In this document: positions 11,094 to 24,387 of the stretch, in pieces
How the letters are laid out: every line of letters starts with the position of its first letter
Position numbering within the stretch: the first letter of the stretch is position 1
From: Rugalucina vietnamica
Lineage: Eukaryota > Mollusca > Bivalvia > Lucinida > Lucinidae
Reading direction: 5' to 3'
Assembly (NCBI GenBank): GCA_964017185.1
Contig: OZ024876.1
Span: 14,819,726 to 14,883,725 of the forward strand
DNA length: 64,000 nt
Notes under the pieces: model-generated
Databases searched by the model: none
The model's input: the letters and a program-made list of their open reading frames with translations, nothing else
Told to the model about the DNA's origin: nothing
Program-made: the position numbers and the translations under genes

Positions 11094-11992
11094 ATGTCGC
11101 CATTTTGAAATAAAACAAATCACACCTGTCAGAGTTTTTATTGAATAACCCCAAAGATTGATTGCATTCGAATTGATAAAGAAATTTAAGTGCGCAGTGT
11201 CTACCATCATCATAACAGACAGTTTTAAAACCAATTTTCAAACGAAAACCTAATAATTTAGGAAAAAAACATAGGAAAAAGAAACCCCTAAAAACAAATT
11301 TGTAGGCTAAATGTGAGTCGTAAATTTCCCGGAAAAAATCATCCTGACATATTGACAGTAAAGCTCGAACTAAGGTTTCACATATGTTAACTGGTTAATG
11401 ATTTGCCTTTAACATATAAAGTAAACAAAATAATTATTGGTAGAAAGCTCAAATAAAGCTGTAAAGTGTTCCGAAGTGCCACCGTCGATTTTCATTTTCA
11501 AAAAACAGTCGGCTATTTTGTCACGCAGACTTTGTAATTTCTAATGAATTTACTGCTACAGATTTCAAAATATCAAACTCACATTTAAATTTTCCGGAGC
11601 CTTGATGTATCTGCTTTTCATTAATATTATACTTACTAACAGGGTTGGGGTAATAAAAACTGTAATTGTAATTAATTGCATTTTAATTATATTTTTCAAA
11701 ATAATTGAAAACAATTGTAATTCAGTCTTTGCTTTAATTACAATAATTGAAATGTAATGAATTACAGTGTCAAAAAGGGGTGTAATTAACAATTACTTTT
11801 GAATTACTTTTAATTACTTTAAAGAAAAGTATCTCTAAGATATATTTAAAGATTAATATTGTAAGAGTGCACTACAGATTATTCTGTTGTATATTTTTTG
11901 TGCACATCTAATTGAAGTATCTGGTCAATCATAAAGTATTTTCTCATAGACATCAGTTACAACAGTAGAAAAAATGTATTTGTCTATTCATC

Positions 11993-12948
11993 TACGGGGG
12001 TCATTCAAGAATTAATGACAATGGATCCATATCTCGGAAAGTATAATTAAGCTCAGCTTTATTTGATATGGTACATGTGGATACATATATTATGCATTCG
12101 TGCTGAAAATTTTGTGCTTTTATCATGTCTAGGTTTGACGCTATGCTAATTTGAATATGGCTCTTGAAGTGTCCATGGACGCGAAAAAGTCAATTTTTAC
12201 TTATTTTGTATGGGGGTAGGGTAAGTAAAACGTGTAGGATTGTTGCTTGGACAGTCTTATCAGTGATTTTTTATGATTAATGAAAGCACTAGAGGTCAGC
12301 AAGGGCAACCATAACATTCATGTCAATTTCCTGATTTGCAACACGCGTGGTTGCTAAGCAACAACAGAACAGGACAAAATAAACCCATTCTGAGCCTACA
12401 AGTGTGTTTTAAACCAAATAATGAAACAATCAAATAAATTCCAACAGCTAATGATGTGTTTAATCTTAAAGGTATTCCTATGGCTTCTACACAAAAAGGA
12501 AAATTAAAAAATCTGAGACTGTTATGGAACAAGTATTAGATTTTAAAAAGACTAGCTACATTTGATACAGTTAAATTTGAACTGGGGGCGGTGCTGATTC
12601 ATTTTGAAACTCTGTGTACAGTGTCACTGTGATCAAGACCATTGACAGTCATGCTTACAACAACCACATATTAAATCCTCATGAAATGTTGTTAACATAT
12701 CCAAGATACTGGTCTTCCATCCAGACAAGTACTAGCTTTTATAAACAGCAGTATGTCGTGTCCAAGCTCATTTACCTTGTATTCTTTGGTTGCCTAGCAA
12801 CCACACAACTGGCATCTAAGCGAACTTTTGGAGGAACCATTGAATAGCATACATCTTCAAATTTGGTTATAAGTATATGAGAACCACACAAGTGTTAAGA
12901 ATAAAGTTTAATGGAATCATTGTCATTAATTCCTGAATGACCCTCGTA
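11993..12948. mobile_element. Mariner/IS630-type inverted-repeat element, decayed
   Basis: Inverted ends TACGGGGGTCATTCA and TACGAGGGTCATTCA (right end 12934-12948), continuing GAATTAATGACAATG. TA follows the right end; the left TA has mutated. TACGAGGG ends with a TA target are typical of mariner-like elements. The interior has no intact transposase. An X-box-like GTTGCCTAGCAAC lies at 12789-12801. Confidence 0.6.
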
Positions 12949-13486
12949 TAAACTGTTTCTCATTCTACTGACGAAATTAAGTCTTGGGTACTTTTAAACC
13001 TTTTCTAACTTAGGATTTATTATCTTACAATAACACAAAACAATGATTGAGCAAAGAAAGTGTAAAAACTTATTATCTTTTCTTTTGTGTCTTGATTGGT
13101 GTATTATCCCCAATTGCTGTTAATTTTTCACACCTCTGACAGATTCATAATTGAATAAGATGCATTGTACAGAAATGTGTTTTAGGCTATTTAAAGGTTT
13201 TGAAGTCATTTTAACCAAAATGGTCACAAAATTAAACTGCTTTCCCTCAGGGTCCCATTCTATTGCTAATTAGAGTGAACTTGAATATCATGTTTTCCAA
13301 ATGGGAAACTGACAGAAATTTTTGGTCAAACAATTCATTGTCATGTTCTTATGATTGTAAGATACCTGTGCAGTCAGATAGTTTAGCTGTTGTTAAGACT
13401 CTTTTAAGTTATGGTATGCCTCTTGACATTTTGTCGAGTTTAAAGGACAGTGCATGCAGACATTTAAATCTTTAGACATTTAAAAC

Positions 13487-14091
13487 CGGTGCATGACACT
13501 TTGCCGAAAACCACTTCGCCGAAAAGACATTTCGCCGAAACGACACAATGCCGAAAATTCTTCTCCGGTGCGACACTTCGCCGAAAGCTTCAAATGATTA
13601 ACAATGAGTTATGCTTGAGGGAAACTAACGTTATTAGACCTTAATTGTCTTAATGGGGACTTAATATCAGTTCATTTTAATTACGTGTTATGTTTGTTAT
13701 ACCTTGTTTGTTTATTTATGAAGTAAAATGTGTTCATGCCAATTATAATACGATTAGGTTAATCGCCATGTTTTATATTGGTCATATGTTAATTAGTTTG
13801 ATCGCCATAATTGGTCATTGATGTACCTAATCATTTATTTCCTTAAGAATTTAGAATGCCTCTCTTTATAGATTTATACATTGTAATCGTTAAAATCGTT
13901 ATAATGCTGTGGATTTAAGTAAAAGTTTAGAAAAAATCACATTCATTTGTATAAAATACTCTTAAAAACATCTTTTTCGGCATTTTTGCCGAATTTCGGC
14001 AATATTTCGGCGAAGTGTCGCATTCGGCAAAGTGTCGTTTCGGCAAAGTGTCTTTTCGGCAAAGTGGTTTTCGGCGAAGTGTCACGGACTC
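13487..14091. mobile_element. Foldback-like element F3 (unit CGCCGAAAAGACATTT), 8-bp TSD
   Basis: Left units (CCGAAA at 13504, 13519, 13535, 13551, 13581) and right inverted units (TCGGC at 14007, 14024, 14040, 14056, 14071) step by about 16 bp. Direct repeat TTTAAAAC at 13479-13486 and 14092-14099. Inverted ends CGGTGCATGACAC and GAGTCCGTGACAC. AT-rich, non-coding core. It interrupts an unrecognised 70-codon ORF of the hAT-like element just after that ORF's stop. Confidence 0.82.
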
Positions 14092-14187
14092 TTTAAAACT
14101 TGGAATGTTATTTTTTGTGATCATTCGCTCTTTTAACAATAAGCCAGCATAGTCAGCAAAATGATCTTTGAAGAATTAAAAAATATA

Positions 14188-15151
14188 TACGAGGGGGGTT
14201 CAAAAAGTTCGAGGAAAAGTGCTGCCAAATTTGTAATTGTCTTCGGAAATTTACGTTCTCTGTGCATTTTGTAAATTAACATATAGTTAACATATGCACA
14301 GAATTTGAATAAATCGGATGAAAAGTAGGCATTAAATCACGTGCGTTTCTAAGGTAACAACAGTAAAACCGGCCCAACGTCACAACAACGTCATGCTACA
14401 CGCATTCATGCCGCTGTTGGCTAGCTCTTAAGCATTTTCGGAATCAACCTGGCATATGGGCGTCTGATTGTCAGTTCTGTGTGTGTAATGCGGTAAATGT
14501 GTCGAAACTACAATTCGATATGTTGTGTATTTCACGAATTCTAGTCTTTTCTATCACGACGATCATTTTAGACAGTATGACGTTATTTGACGTTACACTG
14601 TGCGAGTCGACATGGACGCATTTCTGGTCGTGTAGAAATCATGCATACTACTTGTTGATTGCCGTTTTCTTAATTTTCTTGTTGCCATATGCGCTTTCTG
14701 CTCTTAGCAGTGTTCTTTCATTTATAGTCCTTTCCAAACACACAATTTATCGAATAACGTTGTTCCCTTCGCATTTTAGGCATACCCACTAAACAAAATG
14801 GGCGCTTAACGCCAAAATGACGTCACAGACTTATATGACGTAATGTGCTCATCGCAAACATATTGAACTTTGCTCATACAAAGTTTGGTGAAAAAAGCAT
14901 GGTTAATTATCAAATGCAACCTCATCATTAGACATCGACTTTTTGCAAAAATGAACAAAAGTGGGCCGGTAATCGTGATGTACGGTTTCCATTGCAACCA
15001 CTGTTAGCATTGTGTTCATGCCAGAGCAGCAAAATTTGCTGTATAAATACAAATCATGTTGGTCTATATAAATGTATTAGTTTAATTCACCTGATTTACA
15101 AAATAAGAATATGATGGCACTTTTCCGCGAACTTTTTGAAACCCCCTCGTA
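14188..15151. mobile_element. Mariner/IS630-type inverted-repeat element, decayed
   Basis: Ends TACGAGGGGGGTTCAAAAAG and, inverted, TACGAGGGGGTTTCAAAAAG. TA precedes the left end. About 960 bp, as expected for a short mariner, but the ORFs inside do not resemble an intact D,D34D-type transposase to me. Confidence 0.65.
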
Positions 15152-16813
15152 TTGTGCTTCAGTGTGAGAGTTAACAATTTTCAGTCACGTCAGAGAGATA
15201 TACTGCTTCCTTATAATAAATCAGTGATATGAGGAGTTGTTATATTTGCAACTAAAATTTTGACATTTGATGTGACACATATGTCAACCATATAACCATA
15301 TCATTTAATGGTTAATTTATATACATCAGTAGTTTAAAACATTCCTTTTCAATGGGGACAAAAAGACAAGGAAAACGCTTAGTACAAAAGGTTCCTGTCA
15401 GATAATTCTTAACACTCCAAGAGTTGTCAAATTTTAATTCCATTTATCAACATTTTGGGACTTCGAAATTTCATGCATCTAAACGGTCTGTGCAAAGTAA
15501 TTGTATGTAATGAATTACAATGGGCTAAGTAATTGTATGTAATGAATTACTTTACTGAGATGCCTAGTAATTGTAATTGTAATTTAATTGAACAATTGTC
15601 AATGTAATTGTTATTCAGTTAATTACTTTGTAAAACCAGAGGACCAATGGTCCTGTAAACGCTCACCTGAGATCTGCTGCATATACCAATAAACATGTTG
15701 GAATATCATGGTATTTAACCCCAGTGCAGGGACAGATGAAGCCCTTGGGCCATTTTCTTTTTTCAGAATAATCAATGTTCTGTCCATTTGCCAATTTCCC
15801 GATAGTTTTCCCCTTCAAATGGCATTTTAACAGTTTTCCCCTTCAAATGGCATTTTAACAGTTTTCCCCATTCAAATGCATAGGCAACCCATGTTGACGT
15901 TGCCATAAACTGGGTCAAGGTCATCACAGGGTCATGATTTGTATGTACATTGTAGTACTTTAGCCATCAATGCTTCATGCAAAGTTTCTTTGAAATCGGT
16001 CAACCGGTTCCGGAGAAGAAGATTATTCAAGTGTTTTTACCATATATGGGCATGGCAGCCACCTTGGTCATGTGACCTAGATTATTTATATACACATTGA
16101 TTCCCCCATTCTATAGATGCTTCACATAAAATTTGGCTTTGATTGGCCAAGCGGTTTCAGAGGAGATGATGTTTGAATATTATGGTAATATACAAGCATA
16201 ATGCCCCGGGGTGGGGGCAGATGAGCCCCTGGGGTCCATTTTTTTCAGAATCATTAATATTCAGTCCTACTGCCCATTTCCTGCAAGACTTTCACTTTAA
16301 ATGATATTTTAAAAGTTTTCCCCATTCAAATGCATTGGTGACCTATGTTGACCTTGCCGTAAAATAGGTCAAGGTAATCACAGGGTCATGATTTATATAT
16401 ACGTTGTAGTACTTGAGTCATCCGTACTTCATGCTAAGTTTCGTTGAAATCGGTTCACCGGTTCTGGAGAAGAAGATTTTTAAGGGTTTTTATCATATAT
16501 GGGCATGGCGGTCATCTTGGTCATGTGACCTGTATTATTTATATATACATTGGTTCCCTTTTCCTATAGATGCTTCATATAAAATTTGATTTGATTGGCC
16601 AAGTGATTTCAGAAAAAAAGATCATTGAAAAGTGTGTATGGACAACAGACCAGCCAAGTTCAAGAGATGACCTTGACCTAAATTAATCATAATTATACCT
16701 TCATCTTATCCATTAGTTGTTTGCATCTACCACTTTTCAGGTCTCAGGCTGCAATAGTTTTCAAAAAATAGCTAATTTCCACTTTTCCCATTATAAGTCT
16801 ATGGAAACTTTAA

Positions 16814-16827
16814 GTTACCATAGCAAC
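16814..16827. promoter_or_regulatory. RFX X-box-like site in repeat
   Basis: GTTACCATAGCAAC fits the X-box pattern GTNRCC-N(0-3)-RGYAAC. Further matches lie at 20777-20790 and 21112-21125 in sister units of the same repeat. Function in vivo unknown; the motif is seen directly. Confidence 0.35.
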
Positions 16828-17116
16828 CAGAGTTCTTATCCGATTGGAATAAAAAACACAAATTATGTAGAGGCTACTGTCAGGAACATATATACAAAGT
16901 ACAGGATTCATCCACTTGACAGTTTCTGAGGAGAAGATTTTTGAATGTTTTTTTTTTTCAAAATTTTGCCCTTTATGGGGCCCCAGCAACCAATCAAAAT
17001 AAAGGATTAGGACAAAACTCACAAGAAACGTCAAACACTACTCAATAAACATTTCTGCAAAAACAAAATTCAAATGTCTGCAATTTTAGCGGAAAAATAG
17101 CCGATTACCACTTTTA

Positions 17117-20100
17117 GTGAGGGTCGAGATGTATTTCCGTGCGATTTTCGTGCTAAAATTGATTTCTTTGCTTTAAATGATTGTTTGTGTGTTATTATTA
17201 TGGAAAATGATGGGGTTCAATTTTTCCGACTCCGCAAGCCAATTCTATGGGCTCTTTTTCTAGGCCACGCCCATTTTTGCGCATTAACCACACTGTTGAC
17301 ACTTGTTGTGTTGTTTCTGCTACTAAAACTGGCTTTTTACCTTGTATTTTGCATTTAAGACCCCCTTTAGAAGGATATGTAACAATAAAACACATTTATG
17401 ATATGTATTAGCGATGTAAGCACAATATATCTCTAAAACATAGTGGGTGGGGTAATTTAATGGGGGAAATAAGTATGAAAATTAACCATACTCTATCACC
17501 AGCGTATAATCACACTTAAAGAAAACGAACACATCAAACAGATGAATATTATGTAATAAACAGTTGTTAACATGGTATTATCTTTGTGTTGCCCTTTATT
17601 AACTATATACGAGGGCCATTCAATAAGTAATGCGAATTGGCATGCAATTTCTTCTACGTTAGAATTTTATGCCCTTAACCCTGTATCTAAATATATTAAG
17701 CTAAATTCGTTAGGATAAAGCTACTGCATGTTTGATGGTGTCGACGCAGTGCCTTTACATATTATACACGTGGGTCGTTAAAAAAGTAGTATAGATACAT
17801 ATGTAATTTCGCGCATTGCACTGTACATGTAATGCATAAAATGCACACATAACATTATTACAATACAACTGTGCTAGAATCGATCTTGGCTAATATAAGA
17901 TTACACACTTCTGGTGAATTAAATAGTGCCATGTCAACGCGATTTTGTTGTGATTTTAATAATTGTATGATAGTTTCAAATGATGGATAAACCGAAAGCC
18001 CATGCATTTTATTGAATAAAGTATCGTTAATAACATCCGACAATGATTTAAACGTCATACAAGTTAACAAAAATATGCAATGACTACGCATTAGAGTCAT
18101 CGTGTTAGCTGAAAGCAGCAAAGGCGTTCATAATTAATAACTCTAAGTGATAAATAGCAATGTATTGCAGGGTATAGCCACTTACATCAACATCGGAAAT
18201 AACTCTGCAAACACCTTTGTACTTTCCATAATAAGCATCTGAAAGGACAAGTATCTATGCAAAGGGTGATCGGGTGGGATATGGACACCAGCCTATATTG
18301 GTCTAAAGAAATAGATGGTCTGCGTTTGCCTCCGGACAAAGCTTCTAAGGTAATGACTGACCATCTGCTTACTGGTCTAAGCTGCCTAGAAAAAGTGGTT
18401 CAAGTAGAATCGTACATACATGAGCCTTAGTGGCTGAGTTGGGTGGTTATATCTGAAGCACTTTTTGGTTGTCATGACATCCACATTTTGGGTAAAGTCC
18501 CATAAAATGAAGTCAACGTCCCAACATGACTATAGCTGTTGGTTTGGACGATAAGCATCAACTCAAACAAACAACACAAAATATATATTCCAAAAACACA
18601 TAAATAGTGTCGTTTTGATGCGAAGAGGAGTGCCCTGTATGTGTTTCATTGGTCACACGATTTGCACAATTTGTTGTCCCATTCACTTTATTACAAACAT
18701 TTGAATTGTACTACTGCAATAAAGTGTTATGTCTAGATTACCGGCAGAAATATGTCGGGGCTTGGATAGCGTATTCGATTACAAATGTACTTGTCACCGA
18801 CGCGGTCCAGTTCCAATCTGGGTCAAGGCATGTGACAGGCGTCGTTGGTCTTTGTCACTTCCTTTCGACATTTGGGTGAAATGGCACACCATTTCCCTTC
18901 AGTGCTGATCAGTATTACATAACCAATTTTATAGACCCTCAGGTTAACAATTGCTCATGTGGTCAGGTATTTACCAGCTCTGTGCGGGAGACATCTTGTG
19001 ACTCATTAATTTCTTAAAGCCCTGATGTTGGAAGGAAATCCAAATATACCCATTCAGTCGCAAACAACCTCCAGGAATGACCATAGCTGTAAATGGAATC
19101 AAACAAAGCAAACTAAATTATTGACCTCTCTAGCACCCTCTCCTACTCATTCCTACTCTTTCTCTCTGTACTGTATGACCAATTGTATTTATCAACTTAT
19201 TACTTTGAAATTAAGGAGATTAAAAAGCATAGTCGCCATCAAGTGTTCCTCTTTGTTCTCATACAACACCCCTATTTGGACGCTGATACAGACAAGTCCG
19301 AATTGAACACCGGAATAACTTACTGGTACTGGAGAATTGTTCTCCGAAGTTGACCGAAACGTATTTTGCTGCGATTACGATAGTACAATATTGGGAGCAG
19401 AGAGTTATTAATCTGTAATATTATTTCAGAGGTTTCACGTTTAGAAACATACTTCCAAGCAATGTTTTAATTATTCGACCCCGAAACATACGTCTAAGCA
19501 TTGTTTAAATTATTCGACCCAGTTAAGCAATATGTCTTTTATTTAGACTTCTCATGTAAAGTTTCGAAATTGCAGTACAATAGTCTGGCTTTTGTTGCTG
19601 GTTTAAAAAGGGCTACTGATGAGGGTTTATTACCCGAAATTGCGCAATATACTATCTCCCTTTGATGTTTTACTGCTTCTAAATGACCAACCTTTATACT
19701 TTATTCATGGTTCGTGATAAATAGAGATCACCAAGGTTTCTCCTACAGCAAGGAATGTAGGTTTAACCATTTATTCTCGGGCTGATTACGTTCTGGTCAT
19801 ATTCGAGATCATCTTGTCTTTCCCCCCAAAAAACGAAAAGTACCCCAGGACACATAAACATGTACGAAATGTCCATTTCGGAAGTCCATTCAGGTAATTT
19901 AGATCCATGCCTGTTAATATGTGCTTCACCAAGACCTTAAATTGTGATTTATTCGTTTAACATTGACCGTGATGATGACTCATAAGAACGAAATAAGTAA
20001 CTAAATACTTAACGCAACTGGACTTAGGATCGCGTTTTCAACGGTTGAACGCTTGCATTTGCATTTCTTATTGAACGACCCTCGTGCATTATCTGTATAA

Positions 20101-20743
20101 GTATAGCTAATACTATAGCACTGCGCACACAAGCCTGTTTTACTCTTAAACATTTATTTATAGCGTTGTTAATCAAGATATAAGAATATTCTCCGACATG
20201 TTAGTGGAAAAATGCATGTGAGTTCGCACTACTTATTGAATGTCCCTCGTATAAAAATGAAATTGTAGGTTTCTTCTTAAACAATAACACGTGCAACTTT
20301 TTTATACTTGTTCATCTGATTCAATGTCGGTTTTTACTCTGCCAGTATATGTAAGCGAGCAGACCGAATTATTCCATTGAATTTCCCCATTAAGTTACCC
20401 CACCCACTTTCAATTAGAAGAAAATGAAGAAAATATAAACAACAACTGTAATAAATTGGTTCTCTGGCATTATATAAGCCACAAAATGATACATTCGATG
20501 CTACATACCACACAAAAGTAAAGTTTTCATTCAGAAACAGCTTTATTATTGTCTGCAGTGTAGAAAAATCATAACATGGGCGTGGTCTTAAGAAAAAGCC
20601 CACAAAATTGGGTCAAGGTGTCGAAAAAATTGAACCCCATAATTTTTCAACAATATAACCCATAAACAATCATTTAAAGCAAAAATATCAATTTTAGCAC
20701 AAAAATCGCACAGGAGCAATATTTCTTACATCTCGACCCTCAC
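17117..20743. mobile_element. TA-flanked long-inverted-repeat element
   Basis: Ends GTGAGGGTCGAGATGT and complement, flanked by TA (17115-17116 and 20744-20745). Arms run about 170 bp and include GCTAAAATTGAT, ATGATTGTTT and GGCCACGCCCAT. The uninterrupted host sequence is visible in the sister unit near 21080, which supports the boundaries. No coding region of its own seen; it hosts the element at 17608. Confidence 0.72.
17608..20251. mobile_element. Mariner-type inverted-repeat element, 2.6 kb
   Basis: Ends TACGAGGGCCATTCAATAAG and, inverted, TACGAGGGACATTCAATAAG, with TA on each side. A further right-end-like motif (GAACGACCCTCG, 20080-20091) suggests another decayed copy inside. Only short ORFs are present; none recognised. 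Confidence 0.65.
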
Positions 20744-21574
20744 TATTTTCCCATTATAAGTCTATGGAAACTTTAAGTTGCCATAGCAACCAGAGTTTTT
20801 ATCCGCCTGGAATAAAAAACACAAATTATGTAGAGGCCACTGTCAGGAACATGTATACAAAGTACAGGCTTAATCCCCTTGACAGTTTCTGAGAAGAAGA
20901 TTTTTGAATGTTTTTCGAAATTTTGCCCTATATGGGGCCCCTGCAACCAATCAAAATAAAGGATTAGGACAAAAGTCACATGAAACGTAGAGGACTACTC
21001 AATAAACATTTCTGCAAAAACAAAATTCAAATATCTCCAACAAGACAGCAAAAACTGGCAATTTTCACTTTTTTTCCATTATAAGTCTATGGGAAGCATA
21101 AGTTGCCATAGCAACAAGAGTCCTTATCCGATCAAAACAAAAAACACAATTATTCTTTCCCCCTACCTGTAGATGGTGTATGTGTAATATAAGAACAATC
21201 GGCCCAGCGGTTTCAGAGAAGAAGATCTTTGAAATTGTGGACGACGGACGGACGACGGACGGACGACGGACGGACGCCGGAGCATGGTTATACTATAAGC
21301 TCACCTATGAGCCTTCGGCTCAGGTGAGCTAATAATTGACCCCAATCCTGCTTACTAATAGCAAGCAGCTAATATCTAAGTAATTGGTTCCGATTTATGA
21401 CGACTGTGCGAAAATAGGTCGCCATGACGCCATTTTAAGGCCAAAAATAGAAACAAAATAAGGGTGTCAGAAGAAATCCACGTAAAATAACCTGTACCAT
21501 GATAATTAGGGATAAAATAAATATGTCAGATGAAAGATAATTAATAAGTCTTTAATCTGGTAAATGGATTTAAT

Positions 21575-22525
21575 TATGTCCTGCCAACCGAAGGTGGGGG
21601 ACATATTGTTTTTGGTGCGGATCCCGTCGGCGTACGCGTCCAAGTAGCTTCTTTCCGACCCAATATCTTTTGAACCAGTCGATGGATTTTGACCAAACTT
21701 GCATAGATACATGGTTGGGAGGGGGGAAAGAGTTGATTAGATTTTGGTGACCTTGATCTCATTTTCAAGGTCACCAGCCCATGAAAACTGATCAAATTAG
21801 ATTTTCCGACACAATATCTTCTGAACAAATGAATGGATTTTGACTTAACTTGCACAAGAGCATTGTTGGGAGGAGGCTCAGAGTTGATTAGATTTTGGTG
21901 ACCTTGACCTAATTTTCAAGGTCATGAGTCCATAAAAACTGTTGAAATTAGTCTTTCCAACGCAACATCTTGTAAACCAATTGATGGATTTTAACCAAAC
22001 TTGCACAGAAGCATTGTTGGGAGGAGGCTCAGAGATGGTTAGATTTTGATGACCTTGACCTAATTTTCAAGGTCACGAGTCCATAAAAACTGTTGAAATT
22101 AGTTTTTCCGATACGATATCTTGTAAACTAATTGATGGATTTTGACCAAACTTGCACAGAAGCATTTTGGGAGGAGGCTCAGAGTTGATAAGATTTTGGT
22201 GATCTTGACCTAATTTCCAAGGTCACTAGTCAAAAACTGTTGAAATTACTGGTAGTCTTTCTGACGTGATATCTTGTAAACCAATTGATGGATTTTGACC
22301 AAACTTGCACAGAAGCATTGTTGGGAGGAGGCACAGAGTTGATAAGATTTTGGTGACCTTGACCTAATTTCCAAGGTCACTAGTTCATAACTGTTGAAAT
22401 TAGTCTTTCGGATGCGATAACTTGTAAACCAATTGATAGATTTTAACCAAACTTGCACAGAAGCATTGTTGTGAGGAGGTTCAGAGTTTATAAGAATTTG
22501 GTGATTGTGACCTAATTTTAGACAG
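21575..22525 (+). repeat. Tandem-unit dispersed repeat, family V
   Basis: Opens with a hairpin (ATGTCCTGCCAACC to GGTGGGGGACAT), then about six units of roughly 150 bp, each with GGGAGGAGGCTCAGAG, GACCTTGACCTAA and TTTCAAGGTCA. Architecture resembles families P, Q, S and T. Each unit carries TCAAGGTCA, an SF-1/ERR-type half-site. Confidence 0.6.
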
Positions 22526-23071
22526 GGTCCAAAACAAGTTTAAACTACCACACCATACAGAACAAGATGGGCATGGTGTCTTCCATAGAAAAAACTTCAT
22601 ATCACAAGGTAACTACATTTCAATTACTAAACGATTGGGGGAGGACATAGTTTTCCTCAGAAAACACTATTTTAATTGTTAAAAGATTCTACTTACTGGC
22701 TTAAAGAAGATAATTCCATTCAATTAATACTATTTTTGAAACTACCGCTCTCGTATTTCGGATCACGTGGGGCAACGGGTTGTTTCGGTCCAATAGAAAA
22801 AGGGCAAAATAGTCAGAGTGATCCGTCCTCTTGATATAGGGTCCTTGTCTGCAAACACACACTGTGTACTTTTGTTGATAAACTTGGCATAACATTGTAA
22901 CGTGCAGCCGATCATAGCCACAGCTAACCCCATCGGTGGAAAAGCATGCTCATCCACCAAGGGTAGTTTACTGCACTACATACTCAACACTTCCTCACGT
23001 CTGAAAGTATTGAGTTTCTAATTTGCATATTACAAGCACTCAAGATGCCGATAATACGTTGCACCATCATA
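22526..23071. other. Intergenic, nothing recognised
   Basis: Short ORFs on the minus strand (22701-22960) have no recognisable features. No repeat structure seen. Confidence 0.35.
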
Positions 23072-23308
23072 CGAGCCGCATTGTGAGAAAACCGGATTTT
23101 TGCCTAGGCGAAAACAAAGGCGCAGATCAGCTTCGCGGTAACCGCGAAGCTGATCAGCGCCTTTGTTTTCGCTACTCGGATAGTACAATTCCTCTTCTAC
23201 TTAAATCCGAAATTTCAAGCTTCTAGCTCTTTTCTGAGCTTGTACAGGCCGGTTTGTGTCGGACCTGGTCGGAAACCCCGACGACCGGTTTTCTCGCGTC
23301 GAGGCTCA
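23072..23308 (+). repeat. MITE-B copy 2
   Basis: Complete copy with an intact central palindrome at about 23128-23150. Outside the NMRK gene, 1.2 kb upstream of its first coding exon. Confidence 0.85.
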
Positions 23309-23371
23309 TATATATACCAAGGAAGGCTAGCCCATCACATTATAATCATTATGTAGGTGGGTAGGCAGGTA

Positions 23372-24387
23372 GGCCAAAATGACTCAGCACCGAAATGACT
23401 CTAAATTGAAACAAACCAGGACCAAAACGACACTGGACCGTGATCTGGGGCCGAAAGGACATGGGACCGAAATGACACAGGACCGAAGCGAGCAACAACC
23501 AGGTATCGGAATGACATGGGACCGAAACTCTAGATTGAAATGATCCAGGACTGAAATGAATCCAGATTGAAACAACCCAGGACCGAAATGACCGAGGGCC
23601 AAAACGACGCGGGATCTAAATAATACAGGGCCAAAACGACCCGGAACCAAAATCATCCAGGGCCAAAACGACCCGGAACCAAAATCATCCAGTGCTGGAA
23701 CTACCCTGGACCAAAACGATTGGGGACCAAAATGACCCTGGGCTGAAACGACTTGGGACTGAAATGACTAGATTGAAGTGACCTGGGACCAAAACAATCA
23801 GGTACTGAAATGACTGTGACCAAAACGACCTGGGTCTGAAACGATCCGGGACTGAAAAGACCCGGTACCAAAAAGACCCCAAACAAAAATGAACTTGGAC
23901 CAAAATGACCAGGTACCAAAATGATACGGGACCAAAATGACTCTAGATTGAAACGATCCGGGGCACAAATGACCCGGGACTGAAATGGCGCCACACGGGA
24001 CCGAAACGACTCCAGAATGAAACAGACCGACATGACCCGTCTGGGACCAAAACGACCTGGGACTGAAATGACTAGGATGAAACGATACGGGACTGAAATT
24101 ACCAGGTACCAAAATGACTGGGACAAAAACGACTCGGGTCATTCAAAGGGTCTGAATGACCCGTGACCAAAATGATATGGGACTGAAATGACTGGGTACC
24201 AAATCAACGGGGGCCGAAACAACCCTGCATTGAAAGGACCTGGGACCAAAATGATTCGGGACAGACTGCCTGGGGACTAAAATGACCCGGGGCTGAAATG
24301 ACCCAGGACCAAAACGACCCAGGACTGAAACAATGACTCGGGAATGAAATGAACCAGGGCTGAAAAGGCTCAGAACCGAAATGACAT
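23372..24387. repeat. Single-orientation 16-bp array F6 (unit GGACCGAAATGACCCG)
   Basis: About 1 kb of degenerate 16-17 bp units, for example AAATGACCCGGGGCTG then AAATGACCCAGGACCA then AAACGACCCAGGACTG (24281-24330). This is the same core as the foldback arrays, but no inverted partner array is visible. It ends 129 bp before NMRK exon 1. Long minus-strand ORFs here (repeating FGP/SFQSRV) are a product of the repeat. Confidence 0.8.

Larger units (their letters stand above)
15634..21330 (-). mobile_element. Helitron-like element family Q copy 1, with nested insertions
   Basis: Reverse-oriented. The 5' end at 21330 starts AGCTCACCTGAGC with a hairpin to GGTGAGCT, then GACGGACG repeats (21240-21275). 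The 3' end at 15634 is the GGACCAATGGTCC hairpin followed by CTGG. Internal units contain CTTCTTCTCNGAAACCG and AAGGTCA half-sites. A 3.6-kb inverted-repeat element (17117-20743) is nested inside. Confidence 0.6.
11640..21350. mobile_element. hAT-like element, 9.7 kb through nested insertions, 8-bp TSD
   Basis: Ends CAGGGTTGGGGT and, inverted, CAGGATTGGGGT, flanked by the 8-bp direct repeat CTTACTAA (11632-11639 and 21351-21358). A CAGGG terminus with an 8-bp duplication is the hAT signature. Subterminal DNA is rich in TAATTGTAATT motifs at both ends. Removing the nested elements (11993-12948, 13487-14091, 14188-15151, 15634-21330) leaves about 1.5 kb with no recognisable transposase, so it is non-autonomous or decayed. 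Confidence 0.7.

Noticed and set aside
14481-14792. 103-codon plus-strand ORF inside a mariner-type element
   Set aside because: Hydrophobic composition, no transposase motifs and no D,D34D-type residues recognised.
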